A stretch of DNA of 56,350 bases, from NCBI GenBank assembly GCA_934454435.1, contig CAKSGA010000002.1, positions 1 through 56,350 of the forward strand, given 5' to 3'. This DNA is from an uncultured Oscillospiraceae bacterium. GTDB lineage: Bacteria > Bacillota > Clostridia > Oscillospirales > Ruminococcaceae. A program made the translations under genes and the position numbers. Shown here one piece after another: positions 42,048 through 50,108 of this stretch. Position 1 is the stretch's first letter; each line of letters begins with the position of its first letter. The notes under the pieces were generated by a model. That model was not told the origin of the DNA. It saw only the letters and a program-made list of their open reading frames with translations, and did not search any database.

Positions 42048-43238
42048 ATGGCAAACTATACAGATAAGCCAAAGAAGAAAAACACATCTGCTTCAAGAGA
42101 TATAGCGGTGGACAAGCTGGATTTCTATTCCGAGCCGCACACCCGCAAGAAGCAGGACAAGATAAAGGGCAGACCGAAGTCGGGCTGGCAGAGGTTCTGC
42201 ATTGCGGCGTTCCCGCAGGCGGACGATCAGCCGGGGGAGAAAGTGCGCAAGGTCGTGCTCATTGCTGCGATCGTCGTGTTCGTGATAACGCTGGGAGTGC
42301 TTGCATGGCAGCTCATCGGAATGGGCAAAGACCGCAACACCAACTCCAACATCGCCAATATCGGCGGCGTTGAGAACGACGACCTCGTGAACGTGGATCC
42401 GGGCTTCGATCCGTTCAACACAAGCACCCGTGCCTCCACCGAGGCGGGAACTGAAGAGATAGACGTAACGCCTCTGGTGAACACGCCCATCAGCCCGAAC
42501 TGGACGGATCTCAAGGCTACCAATGCGGACACCCGGGCGTGGATAAAGATAACCGGCACCAGCGTAAACAACGTTGTTGTACAGTCCTATGACAATGACT
42601 ACTACCTGAAGCACGACTTCTTCAGGAACGACAGCATATCCGGTACGGTTTTCTCCTCCTATAAGAACAGATGGGACGGCACGGACGGGAACATAATCCT
42701 GTACGGTCACAACATGATAAGCGGTGAGTTCTTCGCACATGTTACCCATTACGTGCCGAATGACGCAAGCCGTGAGCCGCTGGCGTTCTATAAGGTCCAC
42801 CCGACTGTGATGCTTGCGACCCCGGACGGCGGCTGCGCCACCTACAAGATCTTTGCAGGCGTGCTTGCGAATACCCAGTCGGAGTACGGCGAGGTGTTCG
42901 ATTACGCCAACAAGACCTCTTTCAGCGGCAAGGACGATTTCAACAACTTCGTCATTGGAGTCATGGAGCGAAGCTGGTTCTTCACGGACGTTGATATAAC
43001 CTACGGCGATCAGCTGCTGACGCTCTCCACCTGCTGCTGGCCCCTCGGCAAGAGCATAGACACCAGATGGGTGCTCTTTGCGAGAAAGGTCCGTCCCGGC
43101 GAGAGCGAGAGCGTTGATGTCACAGTCGCACAGAGGAACCTCAACCCCAGGCTGTTCCGTGTTTACTATGAGAGGATCTACGGCGGCTCCTGGAACGGTA
43201 TATGCGAGTGGGACAAGAGAAAGCTCCTCAGCTACTGA
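42048..43238 (+). CDS. Class B sortase 1
   Basis: 396 aa. Long Lys-rich cytoplasmic tail (~1-68), one membrane helix (~69-92), Asn/Thr-rich linker, sortase barrel (~150-345) with catalytic His221 (ILYGHNM), Cys329 (LLTLSTCC) and Arg340 (DTRWVLFARK). Class B features: WIKITGTSVNNVVVQS, NDYYLKHDF. After the barrel there is a ~45-residue extension ending in RIYGGSWNGICEWD that recurs in the next two sortases. GGGGGAATATT precedes the ATG. It would join a sorting-signal protein to peptidoglycan or another surface partner. First of three adjacent paralogues. Confidence 0.9.
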   Translation: MANYTDKPKKKNTSASRDIAVDKLDFYSEPHTRKKQDKIKGRPKSGWQRFCIAAFPQADDQPGEKVRKVVLIAAIVVFVITLGVLAWQLIGMGKDRNTNSNIANIGGVENDDLVNVDPGFDPFNTSTRASTEAGTEEIDVTPLVNTPISPNWTDLKATNADTRAWIKITGTSVNNVVVQSYDNDYYLKHDFFRNDSISGTVFSSYKNRWDGTDGNIILYGHNMISGEFFAHVTHYVPNDASREPLAFYKVHPTVMLATPDGGCATYKIFAGVLANTQSEYGEVFDYANKTSFSGKDDFNNFVIGVMERSWFFTDVDITYGDQLLTLSTCCWPLGKSIDTRWVLFARKVRPGESESVDVTVAQRNLNPRLFRVYYERIYGGSWNGICEWDKRKLLSY

Positions 43239-43262
43239 TCTGCACCGAAAGGATAGTGCGTT

Positions 43263-44327
43263 ATGGCAAACTTTGTTGAGAAAGAAAACATATTTCTCCG
43301 TATAGCGAAATATCTTATTCCCTGGAAAGGCGACAAGTCCGTTGAGATCATCAGAAAGGTGATATTCCTTTCTGCAGCGGTGGTGCTGGTGGTTTCACTG
43401 GTGACCATCATCACGTTCTACGGCGAGGCTGCCCAGGACGACAAGTTAAACCAGCAGATAAGCGGTATCTACCACGGCTCCGCAACAGTCACGGTAGACA
43501 ATAAGACCCAGGACGAGCTGGTCAGGGAATATCCGGAAGTGAACGAGAAGTTCCTGCCGCTGCTGGAGGAGAACAAGGACGTTATCGGCTGGATAACCAT
43601 GGGCGACCCCGAGGATCCGTTCGTTGACAACGTTGTGGTCCAGGGAGAGGACAATGACTATTACCTCGACCACAACCTTGACGGGGAGTACAGCAAGACC
43701 GGAACGATATTTGCCGATTACCGTGAGAAGATAACTCCGGAGAACACCCCGGCGAACATTATCCTCTACGGTCACAATGTAAATACGGGAAAGTACTTCG
43801 CAAAGCTGACACGTTACTTCAACTACCGCAGCCAGCTCAACTACGGGCTGGACTGGTATAAGCAGTATCCCACGATAACGTTCAATACGCTGTACCGTGA
43901 CAGGACTTACAAGATCTTCGCCGGAATGCTCGTGAATACCCAGGAAGAGGACGGCGAGGTGTTCTACTACCTCCAGGGCAGGAAGTTCAAGAACAAGGCG
44001 GCGTTTGACGATTATGTTGCGCAGATACTTGACCGCACGACCTTTTTCACGGATGTTGACCTCCAGTACGGCGACAATCTTATCACGCTTTCCACCTGCA
44101 TTCTCGATTACGGCGTTGACTGCCGCTGGGTGATCTTCGGCAGGGAAGTGCGTGAGGGCGAGGACCCGACCGTAGATGTCAGCAAGGTGCGTGAGAACCC
44201 AGATCCGCTGTACTTCGACTATTACTACAGGGTATACGGCGGCTCCTGGGGCGGCAGGAAGTGGGATCCCGCAATGATCTTCGATTACTCCTACACCACC
44301 GAAGCCGACAGTCAGGACGAACGATAA
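43263..44327 (+). CDS. Class B sortase 2
   Basis: 354 aa. Short cytoplasmic part containing IPWKGDKSVEIIRKV, membrane helix (~32-53), linker, sortase barrel (~100-300) with His171 (ILYGHNV), Cys279 (LITLSTCI) and Arg288 (DCRWVIFGR). C-terminal extension with RVYGGSWGGRKWDP. Closer in length and pattern to sortase 3 than to sortase 1. Starts 24 bases after sortase 1 with GAAAGGATAG upstream. Confidence 0.9.
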   Translation: MANFVEKENIFLRIAKYLIPWKGDKSVEIIRKVIFLSAAVVLVVSLVTIITFYGEAAQDDKLNQQISGIYHGSATVTVDNKTQDELVREYPEVNEKFLPLLEENKDVIGWITMGDPEDPFVDNVVVQGEDNDYYLDHNLDGEYSKTGTIFADYREKITPENTPANIILYGHNVNTGKYFAKLTRYFNYRSQLNYGLDWYKQYPTITFNTLYRDRTYKIFAGMLVNTQEEDGEVFYYLQGRKFKNKAAFDDYVAQILDRTTFFTDVDLQYGDNLITLSTCILDYGVDCRWVIFGREVREGEDPTVDVSKVRENPDPLYFDYYYRVYGGSWGGRKWDPAMIFDYSYTTEADSQDER

Positions 44328-44361
44328 ACCAAATGAACTCTGAAAGGAAGAGAACTTAACC

Positions 44362-45483
44362 ATGGCAGAAATGGATATGGGTCTGTCCCCGAACAATAAG
44401 AAAAAGAAGCACAAGAAGAAAAAGCAGAGCTTCGGTCAGAGCCTTGTCACGGGCCTTATCCCGTGCAGGGGCGACGACACCGCAGAGATTGCAAGAAAGA
44501 TAATATTCCTGCTTTCCCTGTGCCTGCTCATCGCTGCGGTAGTTATCATCGCCGTGCATTTCATATCGCTGCTCGCTCCTGAGAATGACGGTATAACCTC
44601 GAATGTCAACAGCAACGGCGAAGTGATATACCAGGACGGTCAGCAGATAGTCGTTAATGCGATGGCACCCACGCAGCAGCAGATAGACAACCTCCCGGAG
44701 GGCTCCATCAACGAGGAATACGCAGCTTACTATGACGCCAACAACGACTTCGTGGGCTGGGTCACCATCAATGGCACCAACGTTGACTATCCGGTTGTTC
44801 AGGGTGAGGATAACCTGTTCTACCTCCACCATAATTTCAATAAGGAGGAGGAGTTCGCAGGCACCATCTTCACGGATTACGAGGGTAAGTTCGGACCGAA
44901 CGAGATGCCCAACAACACTATTCTCTACGGTCATAACATGCTGTACAGATACAAGTTCGCAGCACTGAACAACTACAACAGCAACATCGACTTCCTGAAG
45001 GAAACTCCGGTAATAGACTTCAACACACTGTACCAGGACAACCGGTACAAGATTATTTCCGTGTTCATAATCAACACCAACGAGGAGCACGGCGATGTGT
45101 TCGACTATACCAAGTACGTCTATTTCAAGAACAGCGACGAGTTCTACAAGTACATACTTGAGGTGATGGACCGCAGCAAGTACAACACCGGTGTTGACGT
45201 CCAGTACGGCGATGAGCTGCTGACCCTTTCCACCTGCGACGGCTCCACCGGACTTGAGGACCTCCGCCTTGTCATCGTGGCAAGAAAGGTCCGTGAGAAC
45301 GAGAGCCCGGAGGTAGACACTTCCAAGATCACCTGGAAGACCAGCGTTAAGTACTTTGACGCCTATGTGAATGCATACGGCGACAAGTGGAAGGGCAGGA
45401 CCTGGGATATCTCCCTTGTTCCCGGCATGCAGGAGTATCTTGAGAAGAACGGCCTGATGGACGACCCTTCCAACTACCAGTAA
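44362..45483 (+). CDS. Class B sortase 3
   Basis: 373 aa. Very basic cytoplasmic start (NNKKKKHKKKKQ), then IPCRGDDTAEIARKI corresponding to sortase 2, membrane helix (~47-70), linker, barrel (~125-310) with His191 (ILYGHNM), Cys292 (LLTLSTCD) and Arg302 (DLRLVIVARK). C-terminal extension with AYGDKWKGRTWD. All three catalytic residues are intact, so none of the three paralogues is obviously dead. Ends 10 bases before the SpoIID-domain gene. Confidence 0.9.
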   Translation: MAEMDMGLSPNNKKKKHKKKKQSFGQSLVTGLIPCRGDDTAEIARKIIFLLSLCLLIAAVVIIAVHFISLLAPENDGITSNVNSNGEVIYQDGQQIVVNAMAPTQQQIDNLPEGSINEEYAAYYDANNDFVGWVTINGTNVDYPVVQGEDNLFYLHHNFNKEEEFAGTIFTDYEGKFGPNEMPNNTILYGHNMLYRYKFAALNNYNSNIDFLKETPVIDFNTLYQDNRYKIISVFIINTNEEHGDVFDYTKYVYFKNSDEFYKYILEVMDRSKYNTGVDVQYGDELLTLSTCDGSTGLEDLRLVIVARKVRENESPEVDTSKITWKTSVKYFDAYVNAYGDKWKGRTWDISLVPGMQEYLEKNGLMDDPSNYQ

Positions 45484-45493
45484 TGGAGGTAAC

Positions 45494-46918
45494 ATGAAGC
45501 TATCACTTGTGAAAACCGGTGCGGCGCTCCTGATTGGGAGCTGCTACATGTTTGTCTGCGGTGTGACCGGAACGGTCGGCGGTGAGGCGATGCGGCAGGA
45601 TATCGTCGACGGCACCGCTGAAGCCGGATCCGAGGAGGAGACCGGCGACATCGGCGAAGCAGGCGGCCAGGGCACGCTGGACTTCCTTGTGCCTGACGAA
45701 ACGAGCTCCGGGCTTATCACTGTGGACCTTATGGAGATGGCGCCGCTGTCCCTTGCAAGCAAGACCGTGCAGAGCACATACAGCGTCCGCAGCGACACGG
45801 CAGGCTCCACGGCTGAGCCCACAGAGGAGATACTCGGCGGCACGGAGGAATCAACGGACGAGATCGTGATAACTCTCCCGGAGGAGGACGAAGAGGAGCC
45901 GGTGGAAACGACCCCGGCGACAACTGCTTCAACGACTCCGGAGCCGGTGCAGACGACCGCTCCGCCGGCGACCACACAGACCACCACTCAGCCGACCACA
46001 GTAACTACTACAACTCCGGCGGGAATTCCAGTGGACGCTGACTCCACCACGGCGGCTGATGACAACGCAGACGTCACCGACCCGGAAGAGGATACTCCGG
46101 CGCCGGACGTTTCAGGGGACGTGCTGTATGTGCGCTCCAACGGCGGCATAGTTTCGGGAAGCGCACTGGAGATAGTCGGCAAGGTGACGCAGCACGAAGT
46201 GGGACATACGTTTGCGCCGGAGGCGATAAAGGCTCAGGCGGTGGCGGCGTACACCTACATAAAGTTCTGCAATGATTACGGCACATATCCCAGCGTCGGG
46301 CTTGCAAGCAGCGTTTCTGATTCGGTGGAGGTGCTTGTTGAGTCGGTCATCGGCAAGGCGATATATTACAATGGTGCGATGATACAGGCAGTGTATTCGG
46401 CTTCTTCTGCGGGATATACGGCTTCCAGCACTAATGTATGGGGAACTGATTACCCCTACCTTGAGAGCCGCTTCTGCGACCTCGACGCAAAGTACGACCC
46501 GAATTACGGCAGGACTGCGCAGTTCTCTTCAGAGGAGATAAAGAAGAATGTCCTTGACAAGACCGGGATAGAGCTCACCGGCGACCCGTCCGGCTGGCTC
46601 TCCATCGAGAACAGGATAGACGGAAACTATGTCGGCCAGATGAGCGTAGGCGGCTACCACAGCTATACTGACAGCAGCGGAAATTCCGTGAAGATAACCG
46701 GCAGGGTGTTCCGGGAGAAGATCATGAGCTTCGGGCTGCGTTCAAGTTCGTTTGACATTTCCTACGACGCCGGAAGTGATACGTTCACGTTCACGACCTA
46801 TGGCTACGGTCACGGCGTGGGAATGAGCCAGAACGGCGCAAACGCTCTTGCTACATATCTTGGCTATGATTACAAGCAGATACTCACTTACTATTACGCA
46901 GGCACTGAGGTGCACTGA
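45494..46918 (+). CDS. Secreted SpoIID/LytB-domain protein with Thr-rich linker
   Basis: 474 aa. Signal peptide or anchor (~7-27), an acidic stretch (~30-125), a Thr/Pro-rich linker (~135-180, TTAPPATTQTTTQPTTVTT) and a SpoIID domain (~205-474): EVGHTFAPEAIKAQAVAAYTY with the catalytic-type Glu, DSVEVLVESVIGKAI, YSASSAGYTAS and YGYGHGVGMSQNGA. SpoIID proteins are lytic transglycosylases acting on stem-peptide-free glycan during engulfment, but linker-bearing vegetative forms exist. GGAGGT precedes the start. Position directly after three sortases suggests cell-wall remodelling linked to protein attachment. Confidence 0.88.
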   Translation: MKLSLVKTGAALLIGSCYMFVCGVTGTVGGEAMRQDIVDGTAEAGSEEETGDIGEAGGQGTLDFLVPDETSSGLITVDLMEMAPLSLASKTVQSTYSVRSDTAGSTAEPTEEILGGTEESTDEIVITLPEEDEEEPVETTPATTASTTPEPVQTTAPPATTQTTTQPTTVTTTTPAGIPVDADSTTAADDNADVTDPEEDTPAPDVSGDVLYVRSNGGIVSGSALEIVGKVTQHEVGHTFAPEAIKAQAVAAYTYIKFCNDYGTYPSVGLASSVSDSVEVLVESVIGKAIYYNGAMIQAVYSASSAGYTASSTNVWGTDYPYLESRFCDLDAKYDPNYGRTAQFSSEEIKKNVLDKTGIELTGDPSGWLSIENRIDGNYVGQMSVGGYHSYTDSSGNSVKITGRVFREKIMSFGLRSSSFDISYDAGSDTFTFTTYGYGHGVGMSQNGANALATYLGYDYKQILTYYYAGTEVH

Positions 46919-46970
46919 CAGATAACCGCCGTCAGAGATCCTGGCGGCGGTAAATCATAAAGGAGAAATC

Positions 46971-47414
46971 ATGGATAATAACGAAGTTCAGGTGAACATG
47001 GCGAGGATAATGATACCCAAGGTGTCCGTTGCGGCAGTCCATGCTAACGATACGGTGCGTCAGGGTCTGGAGATAATGAAGTACCACAGGTACACCTCGA
47101 TACCGGTTCTGGACGACCAGGACGTTTATCTTGGAAGCGTTACCGAGGGTGACTTTCTGCGGCATATCCTTTCCACCGGTACTACCGAGATGAAGGCACA
47201 CGAAAAGTACCGCATATCCGAGATATTCCGGCCGAATTTCTGCTCGCCGCTGCCGATATACGCTTCGCTACAGGAGCTCATCACAAGGGCACTGGAGCAG
47301 AACTACGTCCCGATAGTTGACGGACGTGGCTGTATGTGCGGGATAGTGACCCGCCGTGCGCTGATACTTCACCTGTCGGAAACTGCGTCCGCAGTGGAGA
47401 GCGGTGATCGATAA
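46971..47414 (+). CDS. CBS-pair domain protein
   Basis: 147 aa, two CBS motifs only: ~10-70 (IMIPKVSVAAVHANDTVRQG, YTSIPVLDDQDVYLGSVTEG) and ~85-140 (ALEQNYVPIVDGRGCMCGIV). Such small proteins bind adenine nucleotides or cyclic di-AMP (CbpB/DarB type) and control a partner. AAAGGAGAAATC precedes the ATG. Last gene before the terminator, so probably a cytoplasmic regulator co-expressed with the sortase cluster. Confidence 0.88.
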   Translation: MDNNEVQVNMARIMIPKVSVAAVHANDTVRQGLEIMKYHRYTSIPVLDDQDVYLGSVTEGDFLRHILSTGTTEMKAHEKYRISEIFRPNFCSPLPIYASLQELITRALEQNYVPIVDGRGCMCGIVTRRALILHLSETASAVESGDR

Positions 47415-47416
47415 AC

Positions 47417-47456
47417 AAGTGGGCTGCGATAAAATTCGCAGCCCACTTGTTTTTTA
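47417..47456 (+). terminator. Terminator of the sortase/CBS operon
   Basis: Stem AAGTGGGCTGCG / CGCAGCCCACTT followed by GTTTTTT. Confidence 0.9.
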
Positions 47457-47507
47457 TTGCCTACAAACTGTGATAAGTCCATCAAAGTCGGACACGATCA
47501 TTCCGGC

Positions 47508-47978
47508 TTACGAATTCTGAACTAAGACCGCCGCCTGGGCTCCGATGCCCTCACCCGCAAGTCCCAGACCCTCTTCGGTGGTCGCCTTGACGCTCACCTG
47601 TGAGATGTCGCAGACGAAAGCCGCTGACAGGCTCTCACGCATCTGGAGTATGTGCTTTGCGAGCTTCGGGCGCTCGGCGATTATCGTGATGTCGAGATTT
47701 CCAAGCTCAAAACCCTTTGACCTCATCAGCGCAATGACCTCTTCAAGCAGCTTCATGCTGTCGGCGCCCTTGTACTTCGGGTCGCTGTCCGGGAAGAGCT
47801 TCCCGATATCCCCGAGAGCCAGCGCCCCGAGTATCGCATCCATCAGCGCATGCACCGCAACGTCAGCGTCCGAGTGCCCGAGCAGCCCGAGCTCTGATGG
47901 TATCTCAACACCGCAGAGCACCAGTCTGCGGTCCGAAACCAGCCTGTGAACATCATATCCTGTACCAATTCTAATCAT
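47508..47978 (-). CDS. ispF: 2-C-methyl-D-erythritol 2,4-cyclodiphosphate synthase
   Basis: 156 aa, full length. MEP-pathway enzyme making the cyclodiphosphate intermediate for isoprenoids. Metal ligands in [10 protein letters not shown] (Asp, His) and [13 protein letters not shown] (His); [13 protein letters not shown] and [16 protein letters not shown] are signature blocks. The start context (GAGGTAGTTT upstream) is good. It stands alone here; ispD is not adjacent. Confidence 0.97.
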   Translation of the reverse strand: MIRIGTGYDVHRLVSDRRLVLCGVEIPSELGLLGHSDADVAVHALMDAILGALALGDIGKLFPDSDPKYKGADSMKLLEEVIALMRSKGFELGNLDITIIAERPKLAKHILQMRESLSAAFVCDISQVSVKATTEEGLGLAGEGIGAQAAVLVQNS

Positions 47979-48043
47979 AAACTACCTCGCATGAATTCAG
48001 TGGTAACTATATGATACACCCGCCGCCGGGTTTTGTCAAGAAC

Positions 48044-49834
48044 TCACTTTGCGGTGAAGTATACGGTGTATTCTTCGTCAGTTATCTCATACAGCGGGCG
48101 GAACATGACGGACTTCTTCTGGAAACGGGTGCGCCAGCTGTTCTGACGCCAGGGGAAAGTACCGTAGGTGTGCTCCATCTGCGGCATGAACTGCTCACGA
48201 AGATCATCTGCGCCGCTTATTCCACAGTCGCTGCCGGTAAGTCCCGCCAGGACGATAGGTCCATCGGTCACTGCACCGAGTTCCGGCATATCCGGCAGAC
48301 GCTCCATATTAAGCTGTGACGGGAAGTAAACCTGTACCGTGCTGTCAGTCCATGCGGAGGTGATGGTGATGTAGCCGTCCTTTATCCCGGTGGTGAGCTT
48401 CTTTCCGTCAAGCTCCACCTCGGGCTCGCCGGAGGTCCACCCGGGAACACGGAACGAGATGGCTGTTTCTTTACCGCTGCCCTTTACGCTGAATTTCAGC
48501 AGCCATCTGGACATCTGACCATCGTCCTTTTCGTCAAAGAAAGCCTGGTCGTTGTAGTATTTCATGCCGGTGGTCTGCTCGATGGTAACACTTTCGCCCT
48601 CATAGCGGGAGGGAATGTACTGGGACACGATGACACGCTCGCCCTCGGTGTAGTAGATGATCTCCGGGTAGAGGGTCTGGGCCTGCACCATAGTGCCGTG
48701 GCAGCACCAGAAGTCCCGGGTCCTGGTGCCCCACTTCTTGTGGCTTCCGGCAGAGAGCGGCAGGAAGTATGTCGGCATGCCGGTTACGGAGTTCTGCTGA
48801 GCAAGGAAACCGTTGTAGATGGCTCTCTCGATATAGTCGGCGTACTGCTTGTCACCGGTGTACTTGAACAGGAAGGAAGCAGTTCGAACCATGTTGTATA
48901 CGGTGCAGAATTCCTGGTCGTTGGTGCCGAGGAAATGTCCCTGCATGTGCGGAGGGACCCAGAATTCGCCTGCGTTCATGCCGCTGGTAGCGAACATTCC
49001 ACGGTCGGTGACTGCGCACTTCCAGAACAGCTTGATCACTTCCAGCCACTCGTTGTCGCCGGTTATCTCGAACATTCTTGCGGCGCCGTGGGTGAAAGGA
49101 ATGCTGGCGTTTGCGTGGCAGTTGGTCATGCTGTCCCTGCCCTCACGCAGCTTGCGGAAAAGTCCTGCGTCCGCATAGCGCTTTGCAAGGGTGAGATACT
49201 TTTCGTCCTTTGTGAGCTGGTAGAGCTGTGCCCATACCTCCAGCATGCCTGCTTCCTCGCCGGCATAAACGGCGTGTGGATTTGTCCGGGCGGCACGCTC
49301 AGTCCAGCGGATATACCAGTCTGAAAGGTGGGAGAGGATATCCAGCGCCTGGGAGTTTCCGGTGTAGATGTAGGCGTCAGACAGACCCATGATGGTCTTG
49401 TGCATAACGTACTGTGGGGACCAGATGTACTGGTTGTTTATAAGGCGTGTGAAGTACTTTTCGGGGATAGAGCCTATCCATTCGCCGCCGTTGAGCTCCT
49501 GGCAGCGGGCGAGCTCGCTTACTATCTTATTGAGCTTCACACGGAGCTCCTCGTCGCCGTCAGAGGCGATGAGCTTCGCAGCAGCACTGAGCCAGTGCCC
49601 GAGGAAGTGTCCACGGAGCTGGCACACGGGAGCCTCCCAGCCCCAGTGGAGGTTAGCAGTGGTGGGGTCGTCCACGACCTGGAGCCCGGGGAGTATCACT
49701 CCGGCTTCAAGGTAGAAGTTCTGGAGCAGGCAGTTGGTGTCGAGCTCCATCAGGTAATTGCGGTTGACGTCCATTCTCTCACGGAACAGACCGGGGAGTA
49801 TCTTTACAGAGCCGTTCTTTGTGTTATTCAGCAT
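48044..49834 (-). CDS. GH127-type beta-L-arabinofuranosidase
   Basis: 596 aa. Alpha/alpha-barrel GH127/DUF1680 enzyme releasing beta-L-arabinofuranose from plant glycans. The zinc-thiolate site is complete: Glu308 and Cys310 in QEFCTVYNM, Cys377 and Cys378 in RDFWCCHGT, one of the last pair being the nucleophile. Barrel blocks LHWGWEAPVCQLRGHFLGHW and GMLEVWAQLYQLT also fit; C-terminal beta domains follow. No signal peptide, so intracellular. The ATG at 49834 follows GAGAGGTG; the GTG three codons upstream lies in that site. Could be the related GH146. Confidence 0.88.
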   Translation of the reverse strand: MLNNTKNGSVKILPGLFRERMDVNRNYLMELDTNCLLQNFYLEAGVILPGLQVVDDPTTANLHWGWEAPVCQLRGHFLGHWLSAAAKLIASDGDEELRVKLNKIVSELARCQELNGGEWIGSIPEKYFTRLINNQYIWSPQYVMHKTIMGLSDAYIYTGNSQALDILSHLSDWYIRWTERAARTNPHAVYAGEEAGMLEVWAQLYQLTKDEKYLTLAKRYADAGLFRKLREGRDSMTNCHANASIPFTHGAARMFEITGDNEWLEVIKLFWKCAVTDRGMFATSGMNAGEFWVPPHMQGHFLGTNDQEFCTVYNMVRTASFLFKYTGDKQYADYIERAIYNGFLAQQNSVTGMPTYFLPLSAGSHKKWGTRTRDFWCCHGTMVQAQTLYPEIIYYTEGERVIVSQYIPSRYEGESVTIEQTTGMKYYNDQAFFDEKDDGQMSRWLLKFSVKGSGKETAISFRVPGWTSGEPEVELDGKKLTTGIKDGYITITSAWTDSTVQVYFPSQLNMERLPDMPELGAVTDGPIVLAGLTGSDCGISGADDLREQFMPQMEHTYGTFPWRQNSWRTRFQKKSVMFRPLYEITDEEYTVYFTAK

Positions 49835-50056
49835 GATAAGCACCTCTCAGAGATTTTTTGGTGCTTTTATTGTAACATATTCCGCCGTAAAAATCAGTAG
49901 ACAAAACCATAGATTTATATCACAAAACCCATGCAAAATAAGCAGACGGCGTATTTCCCGGAGGATAAAAACACATATATGTGTTTCTGCTTCGCAGGGG
50001 CGGATACAGAACCTGCCCCCCACAATATTATCCACAATGAAAATCAAAACAAAACG

Positions 50057-50089
50057 ATCCCCCGGGCAGCCGCAAACCGCCCGGGGGAT
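50057..50089 (-). terminator. Terminator of the beta-helix lipoprotein gene
   Basis: Perfect stem ATCCCCCGGGC / GCCCGGGGGAT; the minus-strand tail is CGTTTTGTTTTG. Confidence 0.8.
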
Positions 50090-50108
50090 AAAGGAGGATC
50101 ATTATAAA

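Noticed and set aside
42048..45483. Pilus gene cluster
   Set aside because: Three sortases are present, but no pilin with a sorting signal is encoded nearby and the sortases are class B rather than pilin-type class C.
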